45,024 nucleotides of DNA from an uncultured Bacteroidota bacterium (GTDB taxonomy: Bacteria > Bacteroidota > Bacteroidia > Flavobacteriales > BACL11), in assembly GCA_902579065.1 (NCBI GenBank), contig CACHFI010000006.1, positions 1 through 45,024 of the forward strand. Direction: 5' to 3'. This document shows positions 26,779 through 35,462 of this stretch, one piece after another. The translations under genes and the position numbers were made by a program. Under the pieces are notes generated by a model, which saw only the letters and a list, made by a program, of their open reading frames with translations, had not been told where the DNA came from and made no database searches. How positions within the stretch are numbered: the first letter of the stretch is position 1; the number at the start of each line of letters is the position of its first letter.

Positions 26779-29776
26779 AGATAATTGTTGTATCGTTAAA
26801 ATTTTCATATTCTAAGTCGTCTTCAAAAATATCCATATAAAATATTTCTATCTCTTCATTTTTATTTGTAGTAAGTTCAGATTCAATTATTTCTTCTCTT
26901 TTCTTTTGAGCAATTAATTTTAAATCTTCACCGCTATAATTTTCTATTATACTTTCAAGTGTTGCCTTAGCTTGAAATTTATTTTCCTTTTTTAGGTATA
27001 TATCAGAAAGCAAGATAAATGATTTAGCAATAAAATAATCATCTGAAAATTTTTCTGGCATCTCAAATATTAAATCTTCGCATAAATCTAAACTATCATC
27101 TAAATAACTTAAATAAATAAGATTATACATTGCTTCAGCCCCTTCGCTATTATTATCTATATTAACAATCTGCTCAAATAAAGTTTTTGCTTTGTTATAA
27201 TTTCCTAATTCAAAATCATATCTAGAAATTATAAGTTTAGCTTTAGAAATTAACCAATCATCTATTTTATCTAAATCTAGTACTTTTAAAGCATAATTCA
27301 TTGCTTGCTTTTTGCTTCCTTTTTCATGACCATACATTAATCGAATTAATGCTTCTCTTTTTAAGCTGTTACTTGAAGCAATTTTTTCTAGTGCTGTATA
27401 ATAAATATTTGACGTGTTGTAATCTTGCTGTTTAAAATATACCCTTGAAAGGTGAATCAATGCATTTTCTAAATATTGGTTGACATTATTGTCTATTAGA
27501 TATTTAAAATATTTAATTGGTTCTATAGAATCGCCCATATAAAGATGAGAATAAGCAAGATAATTGTAAGCATCATATAAGAAAATCCCTTGATTAAACT
27601 CATCAATATATTTTTTAAATGCAATACTTGATGTCTTATAGTCTTGTTCTGAAAACTTCATAAAAGCAGCACTATAAGAAAGGGAATCTTGTTCCGACAA
27701 GCTTATTTTATACTGAGGAATTGTGTTAATAAAGGAAATGTATTCATCAACTTTTGCAATTCCAACATAAATAGATTTAAGACCAATTAATGCTTCTTTA
27801 AATGATGAAGTGTTCTGAAATTTTTCAATTATTAATTTATAATGTTCAATAGCATTTTGTATTTCATCATTATTAAAATAAATCATTGCTTTTCCAAGAT
27901 TAGATTTTGCCTTCAAATCATCATCTGTTGTTGTTTTTATTACATCGTCATAATATTTAATGGCATCATCAAACTTATTACTGTTTTTTAGATATTCTGC
28001 AAACAAAAACAAAGCATCATCCAAATAAATAGAGTTTTTGTGATCTTTCACTATTCTATTTAGCAATTGAACTTTTTTTGAATTATTGTTAAGTAAACTC
28101 ATGCAAAGTGATCTTTGAAATAAAGCATAATCTATATCAAATAGATTTAATGAAATTGATTTTTCATAATATTTTTCAGCAAGCACAAAGTCTTTTATCA
28201 TATAATAACAATCAGCAATTCTTAAATATGAATCATTTAAAAACATAGAATCAATATCATCTTTTATATATGTTCGAAAAACTATTGCTGACTCTTTAAA
28301 TTCATTTAATTGAAAAAGTGTATATGCTTCATTATACAATTTTAAACTGGTTAAAAATGAATCTCCAACAATTAAAGACTGTGAATAAACATCTTTAGCC
28401 AACTCAAATTCTTGAGTTTGAAAATATGCATCAGCTAGCCAAATTTTTGCAGCTGACATTAACTTATCGTTTTCTGCAGCTTGAATTGATTCTTTAAAGA
28501 ATTTAATTGAGGATTGAAAATTTTTATTATTGAACTCTTGAATACCTATAAAAAAAGTCAATTCTTGAAGCATTATTTTTTCTTCAAAAGATAATTGACT
28601 TTTACCTTGTAATGAAGTATAAGCATCAATATAATTACTTGTACCCTTTAATACAGAAACAGATAAAGATTTAATATGTTCCTTTTTTTCTATACTGGTA
28701 GCCGATAAACTAAATTCCTGAAAAATGGATAATGTGTTTTCAAATGGCAAATCTAATTCATAAGCTAATTTGGCGTAATTAAACAAGGATTCTTCTTTAA
28801 TTTCCTTATCATAATCCATTTTTGAAGCCTTTTTAAATCCTTGTAAGGCATAATTATTTTTATTTAATCTAAGATAACTTGCCCCTAAATAATATGAGGT
28901 AATTTGCCCCTGTCTATTATCTTCAATTTTTACCTTGTTTAAATACTCAACTGCTAATAAATAATCAGAAATTTGATAGTAAGAAAAACCAAGCATAAAA
29001 TTTTCTAAATCTTTTACATTATCAGATAAATCAGAATAAACTTTTAAAAACTTAACAGCATTGAGATAGTTTTTTTGCCTATAAAATGCTCCTCCCAGTA
29101 ATCTATTTGCTTCTAATTTTCTAGATTTAACAACATTATCAATTATTGGATATAAAAAATCTATTAATTGTTCATATTCGTTGAGATAATAATAAATCTG
29201 CGCTATGTAATATGGAACAATATGTTTGAACTTTTTATCATTTATTAGTTCCTTAAACCACCTAAGAGATGATTGATAATTCTGTGATTGATATGAAATG
29301 TGAGCAAAATAATATTTAGATGCAGATTGATAATCAGATTCAATCTGTAATAATTTTGAAAAATTTAATTTGGCCAAATCTAAAGAATCAATTTGGAAAT
29401 ATGAATAGGCCAAATCAAATCTCTGTTTATTATTCAACTCATTCAATTTAAGTAAAAAATCAATGGCTTTAGAATAATTTTCCTGTTTAAAATTAATTTG
29501 ATAAAGAGCTAAATATGCTTCGTTGTAATATATTGAAAATGGATATTCATCCAGCAATTGAAGAAAGAGATCTTCAGCGTTTTCTAGATTTAATTCTTGA
29601 GAACATCTAGCATTATAAAATAAAGCTGTTTCTCCACCTTCTTCTTCAAAAAGCAATTGAGCTAAAGTAAATTGCTTTTGATCAAAAAATTTAAGTGCTT
29701 GTTGAAATTTCTGATCTTGCGCATTTAAAGAAAGTAGCGCAAAATAAAAAATGAGAAAAATTATATTTTTTTTCAA
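26771..29776 (-). CDS. Large periplasmic tetratricopeptide-repeat protein
   Basis: The 1001-residue protein has a signal peptide (MKKNIIFLIFYFALLSLNA-Q) without a lipobox, so it should be soluble in the periplasm or held by a partner. Nearly all the rest is TPR/TPR_6-type helical repeats, about 25 by eye. Recurring patterns are A..YF..G.Y..A...F and Y..A...Y..A...Y, for example FALAEKYYEKSISLN and KFDDAIKYYDDVI. The C-terminal 40 residues are acidic (IEIFYMDIFEDDLEYENFNDTTIIYE). It is translated immediately before the outer-membrane barrel, and the gene ends overlap. TPR proteins paired with barrels often serve export or assembly (for example BamD or exopolysaccharide porins), but the exact role is unknown. 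Confidence 0.85.
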   Translation of the reverse strand: MKKNIIFLIFYFALLSLNAQDQKFQQALKFFDQKQFTLAQLLFEEEGGETALFYNARCSQELNLENAEDLFLQLLDEYPFSIYYNEAYLALYQINFKQENYSKAIDFLLKLNELNNKQRFDLAYSYFQIDSLDLAKLNFSKLLQIESDYQSASKYYFAHISYQSQNYQSSLRWFKELINDKKFKHIVPYYIAQIYYYLNEYEQLIDFLYPIIDNVVKSRKLEANRLLGGAFYRQKNYLNAVKFLKVYSDLSDNVKDLENFMLGFSYYQISDYLLAVEYLNKVKIEDNRQGQITSYYLGASYLRLNKNNYALQGFKKASKMDYDKEIKEESLFNYAKLAYELDLPFENTLSIFQEFSLSATSIEKKEHIKSLSVSVLKGTSNYIDAYTSLQGKSQLSFEEKIMLQELTFFIGIQEFNNKNFQSSIKFFKESIQAAENDKLMSAAKIWLADAYFQTQEFELAKDVYSQSLIVGDSFLTSLKLYNEAYTLFQLNEFKESAIVFRTYIKDDIDSMFLNDSYLRIADCYYMIKDFVLAEKYYEKSISLNLFDIDYALFQRSLCMSLLNNNSKKVQLLNRIVKDHKNSIYLDDALFLFAEYLKNSNKFDDAIKYYDDVIKTTTDDDLKAKSNLGKAMIYFNNDEIQNAIEHYKLIIEKFQNTSSFKEALIGLKSIYVGIAKVDEYISFINTIPQYKISLSEQDSLSYSAAFMKFSEQDYKTSSIAFKKYIDEFNQGIFLYDAYNYLAYSHLYMGDSIEPIKYFKYLIDNNVNQYLENALIHLSRVYFKQQDYNTSNIYYTALEKIASSNSLKREALIRLMYGHEKGSKKQAMNYALKVLDLDKIDDWLISKAKLIISRYDFELGNYNKAKTLFEQIVNIDNNSEGAEAMYNLIYLSYLDDSLDLCEDLIFEMPEKFSDDYFIAKSFILLSDIYLKKENKFQAKATLESIIENYSGEDLKLIAQKKREEIIESELTTNKNEEIEIFYMDIFEDDLEYENFNDTTIIYE

Positions 29777-29896
29777 TACAAAAAATTATGATGAATAAAT
29801 TTATATATAATCACAAATAAGTACATATTATAAGTTTTAAGTTTTCAACAAAGATTTTGAACAATTAGAAACAAAAAATTTCGTTTAATTAGGCAT

Positions 29897-30130
29897 ATGT
29901 TTTTATTTTGCATTGTGTTTTATATCTTAAAAATTAAGGGAACCAAAATCATACCTGATTTTATACAAATTAGAGATGAAAAAATGACTTTAAGAGCATA
30001 CTTTAGAGTAAGTCAAATTGAAAGAGGTCTTGAAAAAAATAATTTAAAGCAATACGCAGAAGAATTAACTAAGATTATTGAAAAATTACCTTTTGGAAAA
30101 ATTCACAAATACATTCCAAAAAATGGATAA
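29897..30130 (+). CDS. Small conserved-looking protein before ftsE, function unknown
   Basis: The open frame gives 77 residues from an ATG at 29897, but the start is uncertain: GTG at 29915 or ATG at 29984 are in frame. The first 14 residues (MFLFCIVFYILKIK) are hydrophobic and may be untranslated sequence or a membrane anchor. The following IPDFIQIRDEKMTLRAYFRVSQIERGLEKNNLK...IIEKLPFGKIHKYIPKNG looks like real soluble protein, with basic and acidic side chains alternating along helices. It overlaps the ATG of the FtsE-like ATPase by 8 nt (ATGGATAA), indicating coupling. I do not recognise the family. Confidence 0.55.
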   Translation: MFLFCIVFYILKIKGTKIIPDFIQIRDEKMTLRAYFRVSQIERGLEKNNLKQYAEELTKIIEKLPFGKIHKYIPKNG

Positions 30131-30806
30131 ACCTATTATTTTACTTGAAGGAGTTAATATTCATCAAGATGAAAGACTAATATTTGACAATATTAATCTT
30201 TCAATTAGTAAAGGAGATTTTATTTATTTGGTTGGTGAAACAGGAAGTGGAAAGAGCAGTTTAGTTAAATCATTTTATGCAGAAGTCAGTGTTTCTGCCG
30301 GAAATATATTTGTTACAGATTACAATTTAAATAAATTAAACAAAAATGAAATTCCATCACTAAGGAGAGATTTAGGAATTGTTTTTCAGGACTTTCAATT
30401 ATTATCAGACAGAACTATAAATGAAAATCTTGAATTTGTTTTAAAAGCAACAGGATGGAAAAACAAAGATGAAATTTCAAATAGAATAAATGAAGTTCTT
30501 GAAAGTGTACATCTTGAAAATTATAATACTAAAATGCCACATGAACTTTCTGGGGGTGAAAAACAAAGAGCTGCAATTGCTAGATCCCTCTTAAATAGAC
30601 CTAAAGTTATTTTAGCAGATGAGCCAACAGGAAGCTTAGATCCAAAAAAATCTGAAAAAATAGTTGAGCTTTTAAAAGAAATTAATGAAAAAGGAACAAC
30701 TGTAGTTATTGCTACACACGATTATGAGATAATTAAAAAGTTTAGTTCTAGAATAATCAAATGCTCAGAAAAAAAATTGCAGGAAATTACAATAGATGAA
30801 TTATGA
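30123..30806 (+). CDS. ftsE: FtsE-like ABC transporter ATP-binding protein
   Basis: The 227-residue ABC ATPase starts at 30123. An upstream in-frame ATG at 30078 would add 15 non-conserved residues. Motifs in order: Walker A GETGSGKS at 38-45, Q-loop VFQDFQLL, signature LSGGEKQRAAIARSLL, Walker B VILADEPTGSLD and the switch histidine in TVVIATHDYEII. FtsE with its membrane partner FtsX controls peptidoglycan hydrolases at the division site. The FtsE assignment rests on the GDFIYLVGETGSGKSSL/DFQLLSDRTINENL pattern and on the murB neighbour. No ftsX is adjacent, so another LolD/MacB-type exporter ATPase is possible. It overlaps murB by 4 nt (ATGA). Confidence 0.83.
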   Translation: MDKPIILLEGVNIHQDERLIFDNINLSISKGDFIYLVGETGSGKSSLVKSFYAEVSVSAGNIFVTDYNLNKLNKNEIPSLRRDLGIVFQDFQLLSDRTINENLEFVLKATGWKNKDEISNRINEVLESVHLENYNTKMPHELSGGEKQRAAIARSLLNRPKVILADEPTGSLDPKKSEKIVELLKEINEKGTTVVIATHDYEIIKKFSSRIIKCSEKKLQEITIDEL

Positions 30807-31822
30807 CACTATCTATTAAAAGCAATTTTCAATTAGAGAATTACAACACATTTAATATTTCAGCAAGTACAAAATTATTTTTTGAATTTGAAAATGAAAA
30901 TTCTCTTCGAAAAATTTTAGATAATGAAAAATATAAAAATGAAAATCTTTTAATTCTTGGTGGAGGCTCTAACATCCTTTTTTCTAAAAACTTTGAAGGA
31001 TTAATTCTAAAAAACAACATATTAGGAATTAAAAAAATATTAGATACAAAAGATTTTGTCGAAGTAGAGGTTGGTGCTGGAGAAAATTGGCATGAATTTG
31101 TTTTATGGAGTGTTAAAAATAATCTGTCAGGAATTGAAAATCTGGCATTAATCCCAGGGCTTGTCGGGGCATCACCCATCCAAAACATTGGTGCATATGG
31201 AGTTGAGGTTAAAGATACTATTACAACTGTTAAGTACTATGATATTGCAAGCGGGAAAACTATAATCATTAACAATAAAGATTGTAATTTTCAATATAGA
31301 AATTCTATTTTCAAGAATCAATTAAAAAATAAAATTATAATTCTACAAGTTAATTTTAAACTTTATAAAAAAGCGCAAAATATTACAAAATATGGAGCAA
31401 TAAAATCAGAACTTGAGTCATTAAAATCTAAACCATCTCCAAAGTCAATATGTCAAGCTGTAATAAACATAAGAACAAAAAAATTACCTGACCCTAAAAA
31501 AATTGGAAATAGCGGAAGTTTTTTTAAAAACCCTATAATTAATAATTCTAAATTCAAAGAACTACAGACACGTTTTCCAGATTTAGTTGCCTATAAAGAT
31601 TCTGAAACACATATGAAAATAGCTGCTGGGTGGCTTATAGAAAAAGCTGGATGGAAAGGATTTAAAGATAAAAACATTGGTGTTTATGATAAACAAGCTT
31701 TAGTGCTTGTCAATTATGGAGGAGGTACTGGAAGGGAAATCATTGAACTATCAAAAAAAATACAAGAATCAGTATTTAACAAATTTAATGTTGAAATCCT
31801 TCCTGAAGTAAATATAATTTGA
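30803..31822 (+). CDS. murB: UDP-N-acetylenolpyruvoylglucosamine reductase
   Basis: MurB reduces enolpyruvyl-UDP-GlcNAc to UDP-MurNAc with NADPH and FAD, an early cytoplasmic step of peptidoglycan synthesis. The 339-residue length matches the type I (E. coli-like) enzyme. Visible are NYNTFNI at the N-terminus, the FAD-binding LILGGGSNILF, LALIPGLVGASPIQNIGAYGVEV, CNFQYRNSIFK, the catalytic serine region GNSGSFFKNP, AAGWLIEKAGWKG and the C-terminal glutamate in ILPEVNII. It overlaps ftsE (ATGA), and its TGA stop shares two bases with the TTG start of the helicase gene. Confidence 0.96.
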   Translation: MTLSIKSNFQLENYNTFNISASTKLFFEFENENSLRKILDNEKYKNENLLILGGGSNILFSKNFEGLILKNNILGIKKILDTKDFVEVEVGAGENWHEFVLWSVKNNLSGIENLALIPGLVGASPIQNIGAYGVEVKDTITTVKYYDIASGKTIIINNKDCNFQYRNSIFKNQLKNKIIILQVNFKLYKKAQNITKYGAIKSELESLKSKPSPKSICQAVINIRTKKLPDPKKIGNSGSFFKNPIINNSKFKELQTRFPDLVAYKDSETHMKIAAGWLIEKAGWKGFKDKNIGVYDKQALVLVNYGGGTGREIIELSKKIQESVFNKFNVEILPEVNII

Positions 31823-33228
31823 ACACCATTAAAAATAAATTAATTGAAAAATTAAAATCTAATTTTTCTCATACTCCAAATAGCAATCAAAAAGATGCCA
31901 TCAATCAATTAGTAGATTTTATAACTACTATAGGAAATAGAAGCATCTTTATTTTAAAGGGATATGCCGGAACTGGTAAAACTTCATTAATCTCATCAAT
32001 TATTAAATCATTATCAATTGTTGGGAAAAGATCTGTTTTACTTGCCCCCACTGGAAGAGCAGCAAAAGTACTTTCATTGTACTCAAATAAAAAGTCATCA
32101 ACAATTCATAGAAAAATATATTGGATTAAAACAAATAAAACTGGAAATACATACGTAAGTCTAAAAGAGAACCATCATACAAATACTATTTTTATTGTTG
32201 ATGAGGCTTCAATGATACCTGAAGAAACTAAAGATAGTATTGGAAACAGATCATTATTAAAAGATATTATTCAGTATGTTTATGAGGGAGTAGATTGTAA
32301 ACTTATATTAATTGGTGATACTGCACAGTTACCACCAATTAATCTTGACATAAGCCCTGCACTAGATGAAAATATCATTAAAAATCAATATAACAAACAA
32401 GTAATTAGTAATGAGCTAAAAAAAGTAGTTAGACAACAAGAAAAATCTATTATTTTAAGAAATGCAACACATATTAGATCTCTAATTGAAAAAAACTCGT
32501 TTGTATATCCAAAAATTGATTTGAAAAATGAAGTAATAAAAGTTAATTCTGGCGAAGAGCTTCAAGAGTATATTGAAAGTGCATATAGTAATTCAGGAAT
32601 TGAAAACACAACCATAATATGTAAATCCAATAAAAGAGCTAATCAATATAATCAAAAAATAAGAAGCGAAATTTTATGGCAAGAAGATATTATTTCTGCT
32701 GGAGATATTATGATGGTTGTAAAAAATAATTACTATTGGTTAGATGAAGATCATGAAGTAGGATTTCTTGCAAACGGTGACATAATAGAAGTATTAAAAA
32801 TTAATGAAATTAAAAAAATATACGGATTTCAATTTGCTTTTGTATTAATTAAAATGCTTGATTATCCAGATCAAGATGAGATAGAGACAATTTTATTATT
32901 AGATTCAATTAATTCAGAATCACCTTCTCTAAACTATCAACAATATAAAAAATTGTACGAGGAAATAGCATTAGATTATAAAGGAGAAAAAGATAGAAAT
33001 AAAAAAATAAAGAAAAATAAATTCTTTAATGCCATACAGGTAAAATTTGCATATTCGATAACTTGTCATAAATCTCAAGGAGGACAATGGAACGAAGTAT
33101 TCATTGATCAAGGTTTTTTTAAAAAAGAATTTTTAAATAAAAATTATCTCAGATGGCTATATACCGCATTTACAAGAGCAACAAAAAAAGTATATCTTAT
33201 AAATTTTAATGATAATTTTTTTAAATAA
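31819..33228 (+). CDS. RecD/Dda-like superfamily 1 DNA helicase
   Basis: A 469-residue SF1B-type helicase. Walker A GYAGTGKT lies at 48-55, followed by VLLAPTGRAAKVLS (motif Ia), IFIVDEASMIPE (motif II), LILIGDTAQLPPI (motif III), and C-terminal UvrD_C_2 motifs with ITCHKSQGGQWNEVFID and RWLYTAFTRATKKVYLI. The likely role is 5'-3' DNA unwinding in repair or replication restart. It is not part of a RecBCD complex here. The start is TTG at 31819, overlapping the murB stop (TTGA); no ATG occurs near enough to keep the N-terminal helix. Its stop is one base from that of the convergent icd gene. Confidence 0.88.
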   Translation: MNTIKNKLIEKLKSNFSHTPNSNQKDAINQLVDFITTIGNRSIFILKGYAGTGKTSLISSIIKSLSIVGKRSVLLAPTGRAAKVLSLYSNKKSSTIHRKIYWIKTNKTGNTYVSLKENHHTNTIFIVDEASMIPEETKDSIGNRSLLKDIIQYVYEGVDCKLILIGDTAQLPPINLDISPALDENIIKNQYNKQVISNELKKVVRQQEKSIILRNATHIRSLIEKNSFVYPKIDLKNEVIKVNSGEELQEYIESAYSNSGIENTTIICKSNKRANQYNQKIRSEILWQEDIISAGDIMMVVKNNYYWLDEDHEVGFLANGDIIEVLKINEIKKIYGFQFAFVLIKMLDYPDQDEIETILLLDSINSESPSLNYQQYKKLYEEIALDYKGEKDRNKKIKKNKFFNAIQVKFAYSITCHKSQGGQWNEVFIDQGFFKKEFLNKNYLRWLYTAFTRATKKVYLINFNDNFFK

Positions 33229-33229
33229 A

Positions 33230-35449
33230 CTAAAAGTTATCTATAATGGTGTTTAAAGTCAAACTTGGTCTCATAGCATTATATAAAGCAGATTCTTTAG
33301 GCATGTAATAACCTGAAATTTCTTGAGAAATTCCTTGACAATTATTAAGCTCTAAAACTATTTGATCTTCATTTTCAGATAAATTCTTTGCAAAACTTGA
33401 AAATTTAGAGCTTAATTTTGGATTTTCTTTTCTATTAGATAATTCATCTGCCCAATACATAGCTAAATAATAATGAGAACCCCTATTATCTAACTCTCCA
33501 ACTTTTCTTTTAGGAGATTTACCACTTTTAAGTAGTCTTTCAATGGCATTATCTAGGCATTCAGCCATAATTTTTGCTTCTTTATTTTGATCTATTTCAC
33601 TCAAATGTTCTAATGAAACAACCATAGCCATAAATTCACCCAAGGAATCCCACCTTAAATGACCTTCATTGACAAATTGTTGAATATGTTTTGGTGCAGA
33701 TCCTCCAGCTCCAGTTTCAAATAAACCACCTCCATTCATTAATGGAACAATTGACAACATTTTTGCAGAAGTCCCCAACTCTAAAATTGGAAATAAATCC
33801 GTTAAATAATCTCTTAGCACATTTCCAGTAACTGAAATAGTATTTAATCCCTTAGCAACTCTATCTAATGTATATTCAGTTGCTTCTTTTGGAGGTAGAA
33901 TATGAATATCTAAATTCGACAAATCATAGTCACTGAGATATTTATTAACTTTTTTAATTAATTGTACATCATGTGAACGAGAATCATTTAACCAGAAAAC
34001 AGCAGGCCAATTTGTGAGCTTAGCTCTTTTAACAGCTAAACTAACCCAATCCTTAATTGGATCATCTTTAGTTTGACACATTCTCCATATGTCACCTGTT
34101 TCAACTTGGTGCTCTATTAAAATTTCTTCATTTGAATTCACGATTTTGATAACTCCATCTGATTCAACTTCAAATGTTTTATCGTGCGAACCATATTCTT
34201 CAGCCTTTTGTGCCATCAATCCAACATTTGGGACTGTTCCCATCTTAATTGGGTCAAAAGCACCGTTGGATTTACAAAAATCTATAGTTGCAGAGTAAAC
34301 AGATGCATATGAGCTATCTGGTATGATTGCTTTGGTGTCTCTTACAGATCCATTCTTATCCCACATTTTTCCAGAATTTCTGATCATTGCAGGCATAGAA
34401 GCATCAATAATTACATCAGATGGCACATGTAAATTTGTAATTCCTTTATTAGAGTCTACCATTGCAAGATCAGGACTTTCATTATAAACACTATCTATAT
34501 CTTGTAAGATTTCTTTTTGTTTTGATTCTGGAAGAGTTTTTATCTTATCAATCAAGTCTCCAAAACCATTATTAAAATCAACTGATAAATTCTCAAATAT
34601 TTCCTTGTGCTCGATAATTAAACTTTCATAAAATATTTTTACAACATGACCAAAAATAATAGGATCTGAAACTTTCATCATTGTTGCTTTCATATGCAGT
34701 GACAGTAAGATATCTGATTCTTTTGCATCATTAATTTCACTTCTTAAAAAATCTACAAGCTTTCTTTTACTCATAAATGTTGCATCAATAATCTCATCTT
34801 TTTTCAAAATAATATTTTGCTTTAAAATTGTTGAAATGCCTTTATCAGAAAGATGAACTATTTTTACTGAATCATCTTTAGAAATACAAATTGATTTTTC
34901 ATTACTATGAAAATCTCCACAAGACATAGTTGCAATGTGAGATCTAGAATTTGAATCCCAAGAACCCATATCATGAGGATTATCTTTAACATAATTTTTG
35001 ACAGACTTTGGTGCTCTTCTATCAGAATTTCCCTCTCTTAAAACAGGGTTAACAGCTGATCCTTTTACTTTATTAAAACGAGAAAAAACACTCTTTTCTT
35101 CTTCTGTTTGAGGATTTTCATTGTAAGAAGGAATATTGTACCCTTTAGATTGAAGTTCTTCAATAGCAGAAATAAGTTGAGGTACTGAAGCAGAAATATT
35201 TGGGAGTTTTATAATGTTAGCTTCTTTTTGTAAAACTAATTGTCCTAATTCTTGTAAGTCATTGTTGACTTTTTGTTCATCATCTAAAAATTCCGGGAAA
35301 ACTGATAAAATTCTTGCAGCTAAGGAAATATCTTTTAAATCAATTTCAACATCTATTTTTGACAAAAAGGATTTCAATATTGGCAACAAAGAATATGTTG
35401 CTAAAAGAGGAGCTTCATCAGTTTTAGTATATATAATTTTTGATTTCAT
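33230..35449 (-). CDS. icd: Monomeric NADP-dependent isocitrate dehydrogenase
   Basis: The enzyme converts isocitrate to 2-oxoglutarate and CO2 with NADP+. From the ATG at 35449 the protein has 739 residues beginning [24 protein letters not shown], the family start; an upstream ATG at 35473 would overlap the M16 gene. Family stretches include [76 protein letters not shown] and [22 protein letters not shown]. The 740-residue monomeric form is unrelated in length to the usual dimer of about 415 residues. It is third in the dnaX-M16-icd run. With mdh and acnB nearby, three TCA-cycle enzymes lie in the window. Confidence 0.96.
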   Translation of the reverse strand: MKSKIIYTKTDEAPLLATYSLLPILKSFLSKIDVEIDLKDISLAARILSVFPEFLDDEQKVNNDLQELGQLVLQKEANIIKLPNISASVPQLISAIEELQSKGYNIPSYNENPQTEEEKSVFSRFNKVKGSAVNPVLREGNSDRRAPKSVKNYVKDNPHDMGSWDSNSRSHIATMSCGDFHSNEKSICISKDDSVKIVHLSDKGISTILKQNIILKKDEIIDATFMSKRKLVDFLRSEINDAKESDILLSLHMKATMMKVSDPIIFGHVVKIFYESLIIEHKEIFENLSVDFNNGFGDLIDKIKTLPESKQKEILQDIDSVYNESPDLAMVDSNKGITNLHVPSDVIIDASMPAMIRNSGKMWDKNGSVRDTKAIIPDSSYASVYSATIDFCKSNGAFDPIKMGTVPNVGLMAQKAEEYGSHDKTFEVESDGVIKIVNSNEEILIEHQVETGDIWRMCQTKDDPIKDWVSLAVKRAKLTNWPAVFWLNDSRSHDVQLIKKVNKYLSDYDLSNLDIHILPPKEATEYTLDRVAKGLNTISVTGNVLRDYLTDLFPILELGTSAKMLSIVPLMNGGGLFETGAGGSAPKHIQQFVNEGHLRWDSLGEFMAMVVSLEHLSEIDQNKEAKIMAECLDNAIERLLKSGKSPKRKVGELDNRGSHYYLAMYWADELSNRKENPKLSSKFSSFAKNLSENEDQIVLELNNCQGISQEISGYYMPKESALYNAMRPSLTLNTIIDNF

Positions 35450-35462
35450 CAATAATAAATTT

